Below, in pieces: positions 35,422 to 44,741 of a stretch of 64,000 nucleotides of DNA. This stretch comes from Candidatus Peregrinibacteria bacterium Gr01-1014_25 (lineage in GTDB: Bacteria > Patescibacteriota > Gracilibacteria > Peribacterales > Peribacteraceae): the NCBI GenBank assembly GCA_007376205.1, contig VMFU01000002.1, positions 47,423 to 111,422 of the forward strand. Reading direction: 5' to 3'. Position numbers and translations under genes: made by a program. The first letter of the stretch is position 1; every line of letters starts with the position of its first letter. A model generated the notes under the pieces. It ran no database searches and was not told where the DNA came from. It saw only the letters and a program-made list of their open reading frames with translations.

Positions 35422-37608
35422 TTACTCAAAAAACTCTAACATCTGCGTCCCGAGCTTCCGCAGACCATCGGGGATGCTTAAGTGACAACCGTCTTCTTCT
35501 GTATCCGCAGGGGTCATCGGACCGAGGACCGGGCCAGCGAAGACGTCGGCGTGTTCGGAGTCCAGCCTTCCAGCCAATTCCTTGGCCTTCTCGATACCCA
35601 CGGTACCGGTAATCCCGCAGACGCCGGTGGTATAGCCTGGAAGCGGCGATACGTAGACCTTCACGCCGGGTATCCGCTTTCGTATCTCTGCGAGAATCGC
35701 AACGGTATCGTCGTACTTCGTGTCATCTTCTTGCCGTATACACAGTTGCCACCAGACCGCCCGAGTATTCGGATGTTCCTCCAGCAGTTCATCGAAGACA
35801 TCCCAATATTTGTTGCCCCTCTCCGCATCCTGCGCCCAATCCCGGACTGCACCGCCGTCGTAGCGCTTTTCGTACGGCCACATCTTCGTTCCGCCAAGGC
35901 GCTGATATCCCTCCACCGTCTGCCGCGTGTTCGAGCAGCCGATGTATCCGATGGACACCGCGTGATCCTTCATGGTTGCCGCCTTCTGCAGCAATGCCTC
36001 CGCATTCTTGTAGGCGAATTTCTCCTGGACCTTCGGATCGAGACGTCCGATGAATGCCCGCGCGTAGCGCACGAGAAGCCGGCCGATATCCGGGTCGTAG
36101 TTCCAGACGGCATCTCCCCTGTCCGTTCCCCACAGGAAACGATCGGGATGCGCTTCGATGACGGGTTTCCATTTCTTCTCCGCTTTCGCCAGGATGCTCG
36201 CAAAATCCTTCTCGAGCGCCGTGACGAATGCCTCCTTGCTCTTGCCGACGTAGAGCGGGAAGAGGTAGGAGACGAGGATGTCATCGGCCGTGAAATAGAT
36301 GTTCGGGTATTTCTCCATCAGCGCCCCGATATCTCCTTCGATCTCCTCTCCGTGCACGATGAACGTGAGATCCGGCTCGGCGGCGAGTACGCGTTCGAAG
36401 TTTTTTCGATGTCCTTCACCCGGATGAAAGTACACGAGCAGCTTGTTGCGCTTCACGATGGGGTAGATGTCTTCGAAGAGCGCGGCATCCGGCGGAAAAT
36501 CCCCGCGGACACCCTCGATATCGTAGAGCCCGATCTCGCCGTAACCTTCGAAGAGTCCCGGATAGTAGGAGAGCACGTTCTCCACGAAAGGCGCGTCGAG
36601 TGTCGGCACCTCGTCATCCGGCCCCGGCGTCATGAGGAACGGCGTGAAAAACTCCGGATACGCCTGCATGGTGCGCCGCGCGATTTGCACGGCCTGCTTC
36701 GGGATTTCGTCATACACAGGAAAGAAGGCGAAGTTCCTCGTCGTACCCTCCTGTTTGAGCGTACAGGCAATTTTGCTCATGGAGGTATTCTCACCCAGGA
36801 TCGCCATGGGTCCGCCGAAGCGTCCTTCCGGCTCTCGCTCCTCGTCATCCATGGACCCCGGAGAAGAATCGTCGATCGCCGGTACATGGAGGTGCGTGTC
36901 GATCAGCGGACCGGTGTAGTAGCCCTTTGGGAACACAGGAGGCGGAACATCGGGACACGACGCCGGTGTAAGCGCCGCATCAATACGCCTCTCCCATTCC
37001 TTCTGTTCTGCTTGTGATACGTCGAAGTCATCGAGCCCGCGATCACTCGACGTCGTCGTTCCTCCGGCCAACGCATGCAATACTGCCGCCATCTCCCCCC
37101 GGGTGAGCTTCTGACCGGGATCACGGATACTCGGCGGCACGGCATTGCGCGTGCGCAGGGCATCGACGAACGGTTTGTACCAGATCGCGTCGGGCGACGT
37201 CGGCAGATCGAATGCGGCGGCAATGATTTTTGCCGCTTCCGCGAAGAGAACATTGCGATCCGGCTTGAACATGCCGTCCGGATATCCTCCCACGAGACCG
37301 TGGCTCTTCGCCGTGCACACGAAAGGCGCAAACCACTCTTTGTTCACATCGGGAAAACAGTTCGCACCGGCGATGTCATCGGAAGCGGCCGCGATGATGA
37401 TCTTCACGAATTCCGCACGGTTGATAGGAATATCCGGTCTATAGGTTCCGTCGGGATATCCCTGGACGATGCCTTCTTCCTGGACGAAGCGAATCGATTC
37501 TTCGTAGGGATGTCTTCCGGTATCAGAAAATGTCGCCCCTGCATTTTGTGACGCCACGATGCCAATCGTGCCGAGAATCGAAGTGAGAGAGAGAAACACT
37601 CTGCGCAT
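35422..37608 (-). CDS. SLH-domain protein with amidohydrolase (TIM-barrel) domain and extra C-terminal domain
   Basis: Signal peptide; YPDGTYRPDIPINRAEFVKII SLH; PLIDTHLHVP and FLWGTDRGD amidohydrolase motifs; C-terminal ~200 aa module. Confidence 0.85.
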   Translation of the reverse strand: MRRVFLSLTSILGTIGIVASQNAGATFSDTGRHPYEESIRFVQEEGIVQGYPDGTYRPDIPINRAEFVKIIIAAASDDIAGANCFPDVNKEWFAPFVCTAKSHGLVGGYPDGMFKPDRNVLFAEAAKIIAAAFDLPTSPDAIWYKPFVDALRTRNAVPPSIRDPGQKLTRGEMAAVLHALAGGTTTSSDRGLDDFDVSQAEQKEWERRIDAALTPASCPDVPPPVFPKGYYTGPLIDTHLHVPAIDDSSPGSMDDEEREPEGRFGGPMAILGENTSMSKIACTLKQEGTTRNFAFFPVYDEIPKQAVQIARRTMQAYPEFFTPFLMTPGPDDEVPTLDAPFVENVLSYYPGLFEGYGEIGLYDIEGVRGDFPPDAALFEDIYPIVKRNKLLVYFHPGEGHRKNFERVLAAEPDLTFIVHGEEIEGDIGALMEKYPNIYFTADDILVSYLFPLYVGKSKEAFVTALEKDFASILAKAEKKWKPVIEAHPDRFLWGTDRGDAVWNYDPDIGRLLVRYARAFIGRLDPKVQEKFAYKNAEALLQKAATMKDHAVSIGYIGCSNTRQTVEGYQRLGGTKMWPYEKRYDGGAVRDWAQDAERGNKYWDVFDELLEEHPNTRAVWWQLCIRQEDDTKYDDTVAILAEIRKRIPGVKVYVSPLPGYTTGVCGITGTVGIEKAKELAGRLDSEHADVFAGPVLGPMTPADTEEDGCHLSIPDGLRKLGTQMLEFFE

Positions 37609-37773
37609 AGAACGAAGAGTAGCATGAGTTTTGCAAAGCGAGAGCATGCACGTTTCTTGACAAGCATTTGCGCAAGACACTCTGATGCGGTGGGCGGAAT
37701 TCCGTCGGGCGGGGAAGATATAGGAAACACGCATACTCACGATCTCTGTTCGTCGTGACCGTTTTGCGCTAGA

Positions 37774-39315
37774 ATGGTAGGAATGCCTAAACACATCCCC
37801 TCCTACTGCGCTCTTGCCGTCATGCTCATGGCTTTGACGGTCGCGCTGGAACACGCGGGGCGATCCCAGACGGGCTTACCCGATGTGTCACTGCTTGCCC
37901 AAGCAGGCGGGAATCGGGGCGGGGGAACGGGGGGCGGACAGGGCAACCAGGGAGGCGGAACGGGCGGACAGGGCAACCAGGGAGGAGGCACCGGTGGACA
38001 AGGCAATCAGGGAGGAGGCACGGGAGGTGGTCAGGGAAATCAGGGGGGTGGGCAGGGGGGAGGCCAGGGTGGCGGACAAGGCGGGGGCCAGGGTGGTGGG
38101 ACTGGCGGAGGCACTGGCGGAACGGATGGAGGTACGGATACGGGCGGAGGAGGAGGCGGTGGCTCTCCGGGAATTCATGGCCGCGGCCTGCGGCAGCACG
38201 CCGCTGTGCTCGACCAAGTATTCCAACTGCACGGCCTCCATCAGAACGAACTACACTTCTCCTACACCTACGACCATCCCGCCATCCATCCCGCCGCCTT
38301 CGCCTCGCCGCGTGATGCGGTAGAATGGAGTACCAATGCTCACGAAGCCCTCTGCAGCATGTTCCGGTATCTGCAGAATCTGCGCAATCGCACTCCGCGC
38401 ATCGAGAGCGACTACGTCGATTGGGTCACCGATCGAACAGCCCGGGCACTCGGCGAAGACCGCAACGAAGTCCAAGCGGCCTTGCTCGGTTACCCGCACA
38501 ACCACGAGCACACGAGCACCACGCTGCGGGGCATCACCGAGGGCGGCTGCGCGGGCAGCGGCCAGCAATCCGCGCTGAAGACCGAGGGGTTCGCCGAGGA
38601 GCATGGATTGCATGAACATAAAGAACAGCCATTGCGGTTCAGCATCGTCGACTCCTCCACGGGCACGGGTATCGTCTTCCGGATTCTCGACGGCACCGGG
38701 GCGTTCACGCGCTACGGCATCAGCCACGAGAAGGACATGCACCTTCTCGTCGTCCGTGAGGATTTGCGCCACTTCGCGCACATCCACCCGACGCGGGACG
38801 GCGAGGGAACGTGGACGATTCCGTACACCGTGCCCGCGGGCGGAACGTACTGGCTCTACGCAGATTTCGTCGACGAGGAACTGCGCCACTACACGATCCG
38901 GTTCGACCGCACATACGCGGGCGACGCCGGAGACACCGGCTTCATCGTCAACCGGCAGCGGCGCAAGCATGCGGGTCCGTACGTCGTGATGTTCGAGGAA
39001 ACGCCCTACAGCGGCGGCTCGCTCTTCACCTACCACATCCAAAGCCCTCACCATGCGCCCGGCCGCGAGGCCCTGCTCGAACCGTACCTCGGCGCCCACG
39101 GCCACGGCATCCTCGTTTCTCCCAAAGGAGACTTCGTCCACACGCATCCTTCGCCAGCGTCGGATCATCTGACGTTCCACGTCTCGGACCCGGCCGACGA
39201 CATCTACCGCGTCTTCACGCAATTCCAGATTGCCGGCGAGGTGCAGACGGCCATCTTCGACTGGGAACCGCGCCGCCATAGGAAGCCTCTGGACCTGCCA
39301 CAGCACACGCATTGA
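37774..39315 (+). CDS. Secreted Gly-rich-repeat protein with His-rich C-terminal domain
   Basis: N-terminal hydrophobic segment; GGGTGGQGNQ repeats; C-terminal KDMHLLVVREDLRHFAHIHPTRDGEGTW and FVHTHPSP. Confidence 0.8.
   Translation: MVGMPKHIPSYCALAVMLMALTVALEHAGRSQTGLPDVSLLAQAGGNRGGGTGGGQGNQGGGTGGQGNQGGGTGGQGNQGGGTGGGQGNQGGGQGGGQGGGQGGGQGGGTGGGTGGTDGGTDTGGGGGGGSPGIHGRGLRQHAAVLDQVFQLHGLHQNELHFSYTYDHPAIHPAAFASPRDAVEWSTNAHEALCSMFRYLQNLRNRTPRIESDYVDWVTDRTARALGEDRNEVQAALLGYPHNHEHTSTTLRGITEGGCAGSGQQSALKTEGFAEEHGLHEHKEQPLRFSIVDSSTGTGIVFRILDGTGAFTRYGISHEKDMHLLVVREDLRHFAHIHPTRDGEGTWTIPYTVPAGGTYWLYADFVDEELRHYTIRFDRTYAGDAGDTGFIVNRQRRKHAGPYVVMFEETPYSGGSLFTYHIQSPHHAPGREALLEPYLGAHGHGILVSPKGDFVHTHPSPASDHLTFHVSDPADDIYRVFTQFQIAGEVQTAIFDWEPRRHRKPLDLPQHTH
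37912..38165 (+). repeat. Degenerate G-rich tandem repeat encoding GGQGNQGGGTG
   Basis: Repeated ggcggaacgggcggacagggcaaccaggga units. Confidence 0.9.
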
Positions 39316-39389
39316 GAGACTGAAATCGACGTACAACCGGTGAAGTCACACCATTTGACTTTACAAAAAATTAGTGAATTATAGACATC

Positions 39390-39674
39390 ATGTCGCTCGA
39401 CGAACAACGCCTGGAGGCGCTCATGAAGGCCATGCCGAATATGGTTGGCTTCTCCACGTTCGACGGTCCCTACGTGGAAGCGGCGCTTCAGAAATTGCCC
39501 GCGGAGCAGCAGCAGCTGCTCATCGTCCTAATGGATAAGGGCAGCCGCCTCGAAGCGGCAAAGGCGATCGGCGGTGGCGAGGTTGGAAAAGCGGCGGAGG
39601 CGGTCCGGCAAATCACTGCCGCGCTCGCGGCGCTACGGAAGAATTTTGACGATGTGCTGAACGCGCTGCGGTAG
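39390..39674 (+). CDS. small hypothetical protein
   Basis: 94 aa; upstream TTGACT and TATAGA box 4 nt before ATG. Confidence 0.65.
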   Translation: MSLDEQRLEALMKAMPNMVGFSTFDGPYVEAALQKLPAEQQQLLIVLMDKGSRLEAAKAIGGGEVGKAAEAVRQITAALAALRKNFDDVLNALR

Positions 39675-39928
39675 GCGCTTGCATATTCTCCGTGCGTCGG
39701 TATCCTACACGGCAGTGTCTCTCTCGCGCGCCAACTCGGCGGCAACGTTTATCCACTTCACCAAGAAGTGGTATGCGCTTGCATGCCCGGGGAATCGCGC
39801 TGCGTGAGCACTGAACTATCGCACGAGCAGGCCGGTTCCCCACGGAAACGGCTTCTTTGCGTTTGTTCCTTCACAGAATCGGGTTCATTCCTCGGATCAA
39901 CGAGCATCTACCCCCAAAGGAGGACGTC

Positions 39929-40978
39929 ATGCTCAATTCCCTCTCGTTGGCCTCTCTGCAACAGCCTCGTTGGCTTGCGCAGGAGGTCGACCGGCGGCGC
40001 TCGAACAGCGGCCGCATCCGTAAAGCCATCAACGACTTCGCCATACATCACCGCGGGGTCGACGACTTCGCGGGCCGTGCGGATCGCTGGATGCCTTCTG
40101 CAAACGGCGCACTCACGCTCTGCCTCGCACGGCAGATCGCGACAGTCTCTCTGGAACACCTCTGTATGGAACTGCTCGAACGGTGGCTCAAGCCGTCCCT
40201 GCCCGTGAAGGCGCAGATCGTCGAGTTCCGAAACGACTGCTTCGCGAACAATGCGTACAAGCAGAGTCTGACCTCGCTGCCGGTGCTGACCCATCTGCGC
40301 AAGGACAAGGCCAGCTTCCGCTGCGTGAAAGTCGTGCCGAAGGACGAGCGTTCGCGCCTGACCTCCAAGTCGCTTTTGTCGTCGATCAACGCACGGCTCA
40401 CGAAGCAGGAATGGGGCGTCGACTTCCAGGGCGATCTCCCCGGGTTCCATCGCGCGCTTCGGCGCGCGGCGGGACTGCAGAACGGCAGCGACTTCGACAT
40501 CTCGGACTTCTGGTCGTCGTGCGCGCGGGAAGCATCGCGTCCCCCGTCCAGCGTCTTCGTCGACGTTGGGGGGAAGGTGGAGCGGAGGGCGACGGCGCCG
40601 CTCCATGGGAACGGCTACGTGCGTCCCCCGGCGTCGTGGTACTACCTGCTCTACCTATGTCTCTTCGTTACGGGCGACCGCGCCCTGGTCGCGACGACCA
40701 TCGAAGAGGACGATGAATCGATTCGCACGTTGTTCTTGGAGAACATCGCGCTGATCGAGGAAGCGACGGGATTCGCTCCACTCATCGTCTGGCTGCCGCA
40801 CTACTCCCGGCGCCTCAACCGCGTCACGGGCGCGCCGCTCGACTTCACGGAAATCCACCCCGCGGTCTTCCAGACAGGCTGGGACGGACGCGTGACGATG
40901 CCGCGCGACAACGCAACCTGCTACGAAGCGGCGGACCACCTCCTGCACGAGATGGCTCTGCTCCCGATCCCGAGATGA
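39929..40978 (+). CDS. hypothetical protein
   Basis: Strong SD AAAGGAGG before ATG at 39929; 349 aa. Confidence 0.7.
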   Translation: MLNSLSLASLQQPRWLAQEVDRRRSNSGRIRKAINDFAIHHRGVDDFAGRADRWMPSANGALTLCLARQIATVSLEHLCMELLERWLKPSLPVKAQIVEFRNDCFANNAYKQSLTSLPVLTHLRKDKASFRCVKVVPKDERSRLTSKSLLSSINARLTKQEWGVDFQGDLPGFHRALRRAAGLQNGSDFDISDFWSSCAREASRPPSSVFVDVGGKVERRATAPLHGNGYVRPPASWYYLLYLCLFVTGDRALVATTIEEDDESIRTLFLENIALIEEATGFAPLIVWLPHYSRRLNRVTGAPLDFTEIHPAVFQTGWDGRVTMPRDNATCYEAADHLLHEMALLPIPR

Positions 40979-41048
40979 ACCACGTTCGATTCTGGGTCGA
41001 GGGGAGTGTCGGTTTCCCGGCACTCCTCCTCTTTTGTCATCCTACCCC

Positions 41049-41999
41049 ATGTCTATGCCTGCCACCGGCAACATTCTCCGCGATCTCGTCATGCTCGGCG
41101 AGCGCCAGCTCCTGGCCGAAACCAGGGCAACGGATCGCATCTGCGCCTTCCTGAAAGACGCCGGCATTCCCTACGACGTGCAGACGTTCCCGATCCAGAT
41201 TCCGCAGGCGCGATCGGCGGTACTCACGGTCGACGGCGACGCCGTGGACTGCGTGGCGACGTGCTTCACGTCCGGCGTCATCCCCGACAAGGAAACCATC
41301 ATCAGCTCGGCGATGCCGATGGCGGAGAGTCCCGACCTGCCGAACATCAACGTCAATCCCTACTGCCCCGTCATCTCGCGCGCGAACCACTACCGCAAAC
41401 CGGCGGTCGCCGTGTCGCACGCCGTCCTCACACGGGTGCTGGCGGGGAAGACCGTGCGCGGCGAAGTGGCCGTGGAACTCGTGGCCTACGAAGCGCACAA
41501 CATCGTCGTCGGGAACATCGATGCTCCGGCGACGGTCGTCTTCACCCACTACGACAGCATCGGTCCTGGCGCGTTCGACAACGCGAGCGGCACGGCCGCC
41601 GTGCTCGAGGCGCTGGTGCGATCGCCCGCTCTGCGCGAGGACTCCCTCGTCGTCCTCTCCGGCGCGGAGGAGCTCTCGACGGATCTGCCGTATTACTGGG
41701 GCGCCGGTTACCGGCGGTTTCAAGAGCGTCACCCGGACGTGCTCGCCCGCGCGCAGAGCATCGTCGTTGTGGATAGCGTCGGGCGTGGGGCAATCGGCGC
41801 GATCACGGACGCGCGGACGGTCCGGCGGGCGTTCCCTCTCGCCGACATGGAGACGCTGCTGCCGAAGATCCGGCTGATCGCCGGCAGCCTGGAGGGCCTC
41901 ATGCCCGTCTACCACAGCGCGCTGGATACGATGGACGTCATCGATGAAGCATCGATCGCTGCGGCGACGGACCTGCTGCTGCGCAGCTGCGGAAAATAG
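41049..41999 (+). CDS. M28-family zinc peptidase
   Basis: THYDSIGPGAFDNASGTAAVLE, VLSGAEELS, YHSALDTMD. Confidence 0.85.
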   Translation: MSMPATGNILRDLVMLGERQLLAETRATDRICAFLKDAGIPYDVQTFPIQIPQARSAVLTVDGDAVDCVATCFTSGVIPDKETIISSAMPMAESPDLPNINVNPYCPVISRANHYRKPAVAVSHAVLTRVLAGKTVRGEVAVELVAYEAHNIVVGNIDAPATVVFTHYDSIGPGAFDNASGTAAVLEALVRSPALREDSLVVLSGAEELSTDLPYYWGAGYRRFQERHPDVLARAQSIVVVDSVGRGAIGAITDARTVRRAFPLADMETLLPKIRLIAGSLEGLMPVYHSALDTMDVIDEASIAAATDLLLRSCGK

Positions 42000-42027
42000 C
42001 AGGTGCATGGTGAGGTGTGAGACGCTT

Positions 42028-43344
42028 TCACCGCCCGTTCGCAGCGAACGGCGCAAGTTTTTCGCTTCTCCTGGGTTTGCGAAGCTTAACGATCGCCTTC
42101 GCCTCGATCTGACGGACACGCTCGCGAGTGATTTTGAATATGCGCCCGACTTCTTCCAACGTCTTCGGTGCGTCGGGCCCGAGGCCGTATCGCAGAGTAA
42201 CGATCTCGCGCTCGCGGGGGTTCAGCGTTCGCAGAACATCACGAATGGCATCGGCAAGCTCCAGATCCGCGACGGCATCCGGCGGTTCCGCCTCCCTTCC
42301 CTCAAGCAGGTCAGTGAGCATCGCTTCCTGGCCGCGTTCCCCGCGGATCAACATGTCCTGCGGCGTAGCGGAATTCTTCGCCATGCGAATGAAGAAGGCG
42401 GCATCATTGCGAGGCTTCGTCCTTTTCTTGGGCTGCTCGCACGCCGTGCCATTGCCATTCAACCGTGTCTCGATGTCGGCATCGCGCGGAATGTGACCCA
42501 TTGCATGCGTCAATTCCTCCCGCGCTCTTTCCACGATCGCGATTTTCTCCGCCCAATGATCGGGCCGGCCGTCGACCGTGTGCGTGGCGCGCTGGAGGCA
42601 TTGGCGAATCCACCACGTCGCGTAGGTGCCGAACTTCCATCCCAGATCGACGTCGTACTTCTCCACCGCCGTCATGAGACCCGGAATCGCCTCCTGAATG
42701 AGATCGGGAAAATCCAACCCCCTGCCCTTGTACTTCTTCGCGATGTTGATGACTAAGCGAATATTCGCCGCCGCCATTTCCCGGCAGCGGGCGACATAGT
42801 CTTGCCTCTTGGTCTCGGCATCACGCAGCGACTCTTCAGCAGACGTGCCGAGCAGGCGCCGCGCGTTTTGCATATGCAGTGTGTCGATGACCCGCGTGCG
42901 GAAGGAACATTCTCGGAGGAGCGAGACCATCTTCTCCACGCGTTGCTGTGCGTTGAGTACGGCCTCTTTCGCCTTGCCATTGCGCAGAGGATTTTGCTGC
43001 GAGTCGTCCGCCTGATGCTGCGACCAGAGGCGCCGCAGCTCTCGCAAATTCACCGCGAGCCTCTGGACGACCGTATTGGCATCGATATGTTTCGACTGCA
43101 CTTCACGGATCGTGGCATCGACGTTCACGGATTCTGCATGTATCTGCTCCGCGATAGCGATGGCGTCCCCAGGGCACTGCCGGAGCACGGCTTCGTGGTA
43201 CGCGTCGCGAGCGGCATTGATGGCCTCGGCAAGGGCGATCTCCTCCGGGCGCGAAAGCAAAGGCGCTTCGCAGAGGCTTGTCATCATTCCATAATCACCA
43301 TAGTCATCCTTCGCCACCCCGTTGAAGTCCGCTATGTCTGACAT
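42028..43344 (-). CDS. RNA polymerase sigma-70 family factor (paralogue 2)
   Basis: [73 protein letters not shown]. Confidence 0.96.
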   Translation of the reverse strand: MSDIADFNGVAKDDYGDYGMMTSLCEAPLLSRPEEIALAEAINAARDAYHEAVLRQCPGDAIAIAEQIHAESVNVDATIREVQSKHIDANTVVQRLAVNLRELRRLWSQHQADDSQQNPLRNGKAKEAVLNAQQRVEKMVSLLRECSFRTRVIDTLHMQNARRLLGTSAEESLRDAETKRQDYVARCREMAAANIRLVINIAKKYKGRGLDFPDLIQEAIPGLMTAVEKYDVDLGWKFGTYATWWIRQCLQRATHTVDGRPDHWAEKIAIVERAREELTHAMGHIPRDADIETRLNGNGTACEQPKKRTKPRNDAAFFIRMAKNSATPQDMLIRGERGQEAMLTDLLEGREAEPPDAVADLELADAIRDVLRTLNPREREIVTLRYGLGPDAPKTLEEVGRIFKITRERVRQIEAKAIVKLRKPRRSEKLAPFAANGR

Positions 43345-43403
43345 TATGATGCTTCTACCAGAAAAAAATCGAAATGCAAGAGCGGCCCGCGGGCCACATA
43401 CTC

Positions 43404-43440
43404 AAAAAAAGGCGCCGCGCACAGGTCTGCACGCAGCGCC
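43404..43440 (-). terminator. Rho-independent terminator
   Basis: Minus strand GGCGCTGCGTGCA-GACC-TGTGCGCGGCGCC-TTTTTTT (13 bp with G-U pairs). Confidence 0.9.
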
Positions 43441-43453
43441 GCTATCAACGTCC

Positions 43454-44179
43454 CTAGTTACTCTCGCCGGCATCCGCCTGGGCGTCCTCCAGGTCGGCCT
43501 TGAGATCCTCGAGAGAATCCTGCGCCTCTTCCAGATGTTCCTCCATTTCCTCCTGCGCCTCCTGAATCATCTCGATTTCCTCTTCCAGGTCCGTGCGGTT
43601 CTCTTCATCCGTTTCCTTGGCGAGCTTTTCCTGCTTGCGCGTCAACTTCTTCGCCATGCGCTCGGACATGCGCGTGAGTTTCTTGATCATGCGCTCCGTA
43701 TGCTTGATCTGCCTCTTGATCATCTTCACCTGCTGCTCGGCTTGCATCTTCTCCATGCGATTCATCTCTTCCTCGGACGGGCCTTGCATCTGCTGCTGTG
43801 ATCCGCCATTGCCGGACATGCCGCCCATCCATGGCCCCGCGGAAGGCCCACCCCAAGGCATACCCTGGTTCATACCCTGGTTCATACCCTGGTTCATACC
43901 CTGGTTCATTCCCTGATTCATGCCCTGGTTCATGCCCTGGTTCATACCTTGTCCCATGCCCTGGTACATGCCTTGTCCCATGCCGCCGTCCATGCCGGGC
44001 GGAGGAGGCATCATGCCGCCATGCATGCCATCCTGGTACTGTGTCTCCGTGGAACCACCGGTCGACTGGCTCGCATCCTGCGCGACAAGTGAAGCGAGGC
44101 CGGCGGTCGTCACCGTCGAAACGACGCCCGCGATGACGCCGGCGACGAGATACGATCCGAGAGATGTGTGTTTGTTCAT
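43454..44179 (-). CDS. Secreted or membrane-anchored protein with (GMNQ)n repeat and charged coiled coil
   Basis: N-terminal TM; GMNQGMNQGMNQ repeats; EEMNRMEKMQAEQQVKMIKRQIKHTER coiled coil. Confidence 0.8.
   Translation of the reverse strand: MNKHTSLGSYLVAGVIAGVVSTVTTAGLASLVAQDASQSTGGSTETQYQDGMHGGMMPPPPGMDGGMGQGMYQGMGQGMNQGMNQGMNQGMNQGMNQGMNQGMNQGMPWGGPSAGPWMGGMSGNGGSQQQMQGPSEEEMNRMEKMQAEQQVKMIKRQIKHTERMIKKLTRMSERMAKKLTRKQEKLAKETDEENRTDLEEEIEMIQEAQEEMEEHLEEAQDSLEDLKADLEDAQADAGESN
43865..43995 (-). repeat. 12-bp tandem repeat (TGGTTCATACCC on plus strand) encoding MNQG
   Basis: Near-identical dodecamer copies. Confidence 0.93.
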
Positions 44180-44294
44180 ACGAAGTGTGTGTATGGAAGT
44201 ACATAGATATTATACAATATTTCATATATTATACAAATATATCCTTATACGCCATTGCATTGACCAGAATACGCAAAAAGAAGAACATGGCAGC

Positions 44295-44699
44295 ATGTCA
44301 CTTCGCACCGCTTTGCTGCTGTCCAGCACACTCATCATCACGGCCTGTGCCGCCGCCCCAGCAAGGCAGCCGACAGATCATCCCAACATCCGCGTCCATG
44401 CCCCAACGGCAAATGCGCCCGTATCCAGCCCGCTCACGGTCACGGGCGAGGCGCGCGGGACATGGTATTTCGAGGCGAGTTTCCCCGTGAAATTGCTCGA
44501 TGCAGAGGGACAGATCATTGCCTCTGCCCCGGCACAGGCGCAGGGCGAATGGATGACGGAAGAGTTCGTCCCCTTCTCCGCGACGCTCACCTTCGGTGCC
44601 CGCGATCAGGACGCGACGCTCGTCCTGGAGAAGGACAACCCCTCCGGTTTGCCCGAACATGCGGCGCAAGTGACGATCCCCGTGTCTTTGGCGCCCTGA
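44295..44699 (+). CDS. Lipoprotein with Gmad2-like Ig domain
   Basis: Lipobox LIITAC; IRVHAPTANAPVSSPLTVTGEARGTWYFEASFPVKLLDAEG. Confidence 0.8.
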   Translation: MSLRTALLLSSTLIITACAAAPARQPTDHPNIRVHAPTANAPVSSPLTVTGEARGTWYFEASFPVKLLDAEGQIIASAPAQAQGEWMTEEFVPFSATLTFGARDQDATLVLEKDNPSGLPEHAAQVTIPVSLAP

Positions 44700-44707
44700 A
44701 CAAAAAG

Positions 44708-44735
44708 TTGACATACATGAAGTTTTATTTAGAAT
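44708..44735 (+). promoter_or_regulatory. Sigma-70-type promoter of ncRNA
   Basis: TTGACA (44708-44713)-N16-TAGAAT (44730-44735). Confidence 0.75.
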
Positions 44736-44741
44736 GATCGA

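Noticed and set aside
43865-43995. CRISPR-like regular repeats
   Set aside because: 12-bp units with no spacers, in frame in a CDS; a minisatellite, not CRISPR. No CRISPR array or cas gene seen in the window.
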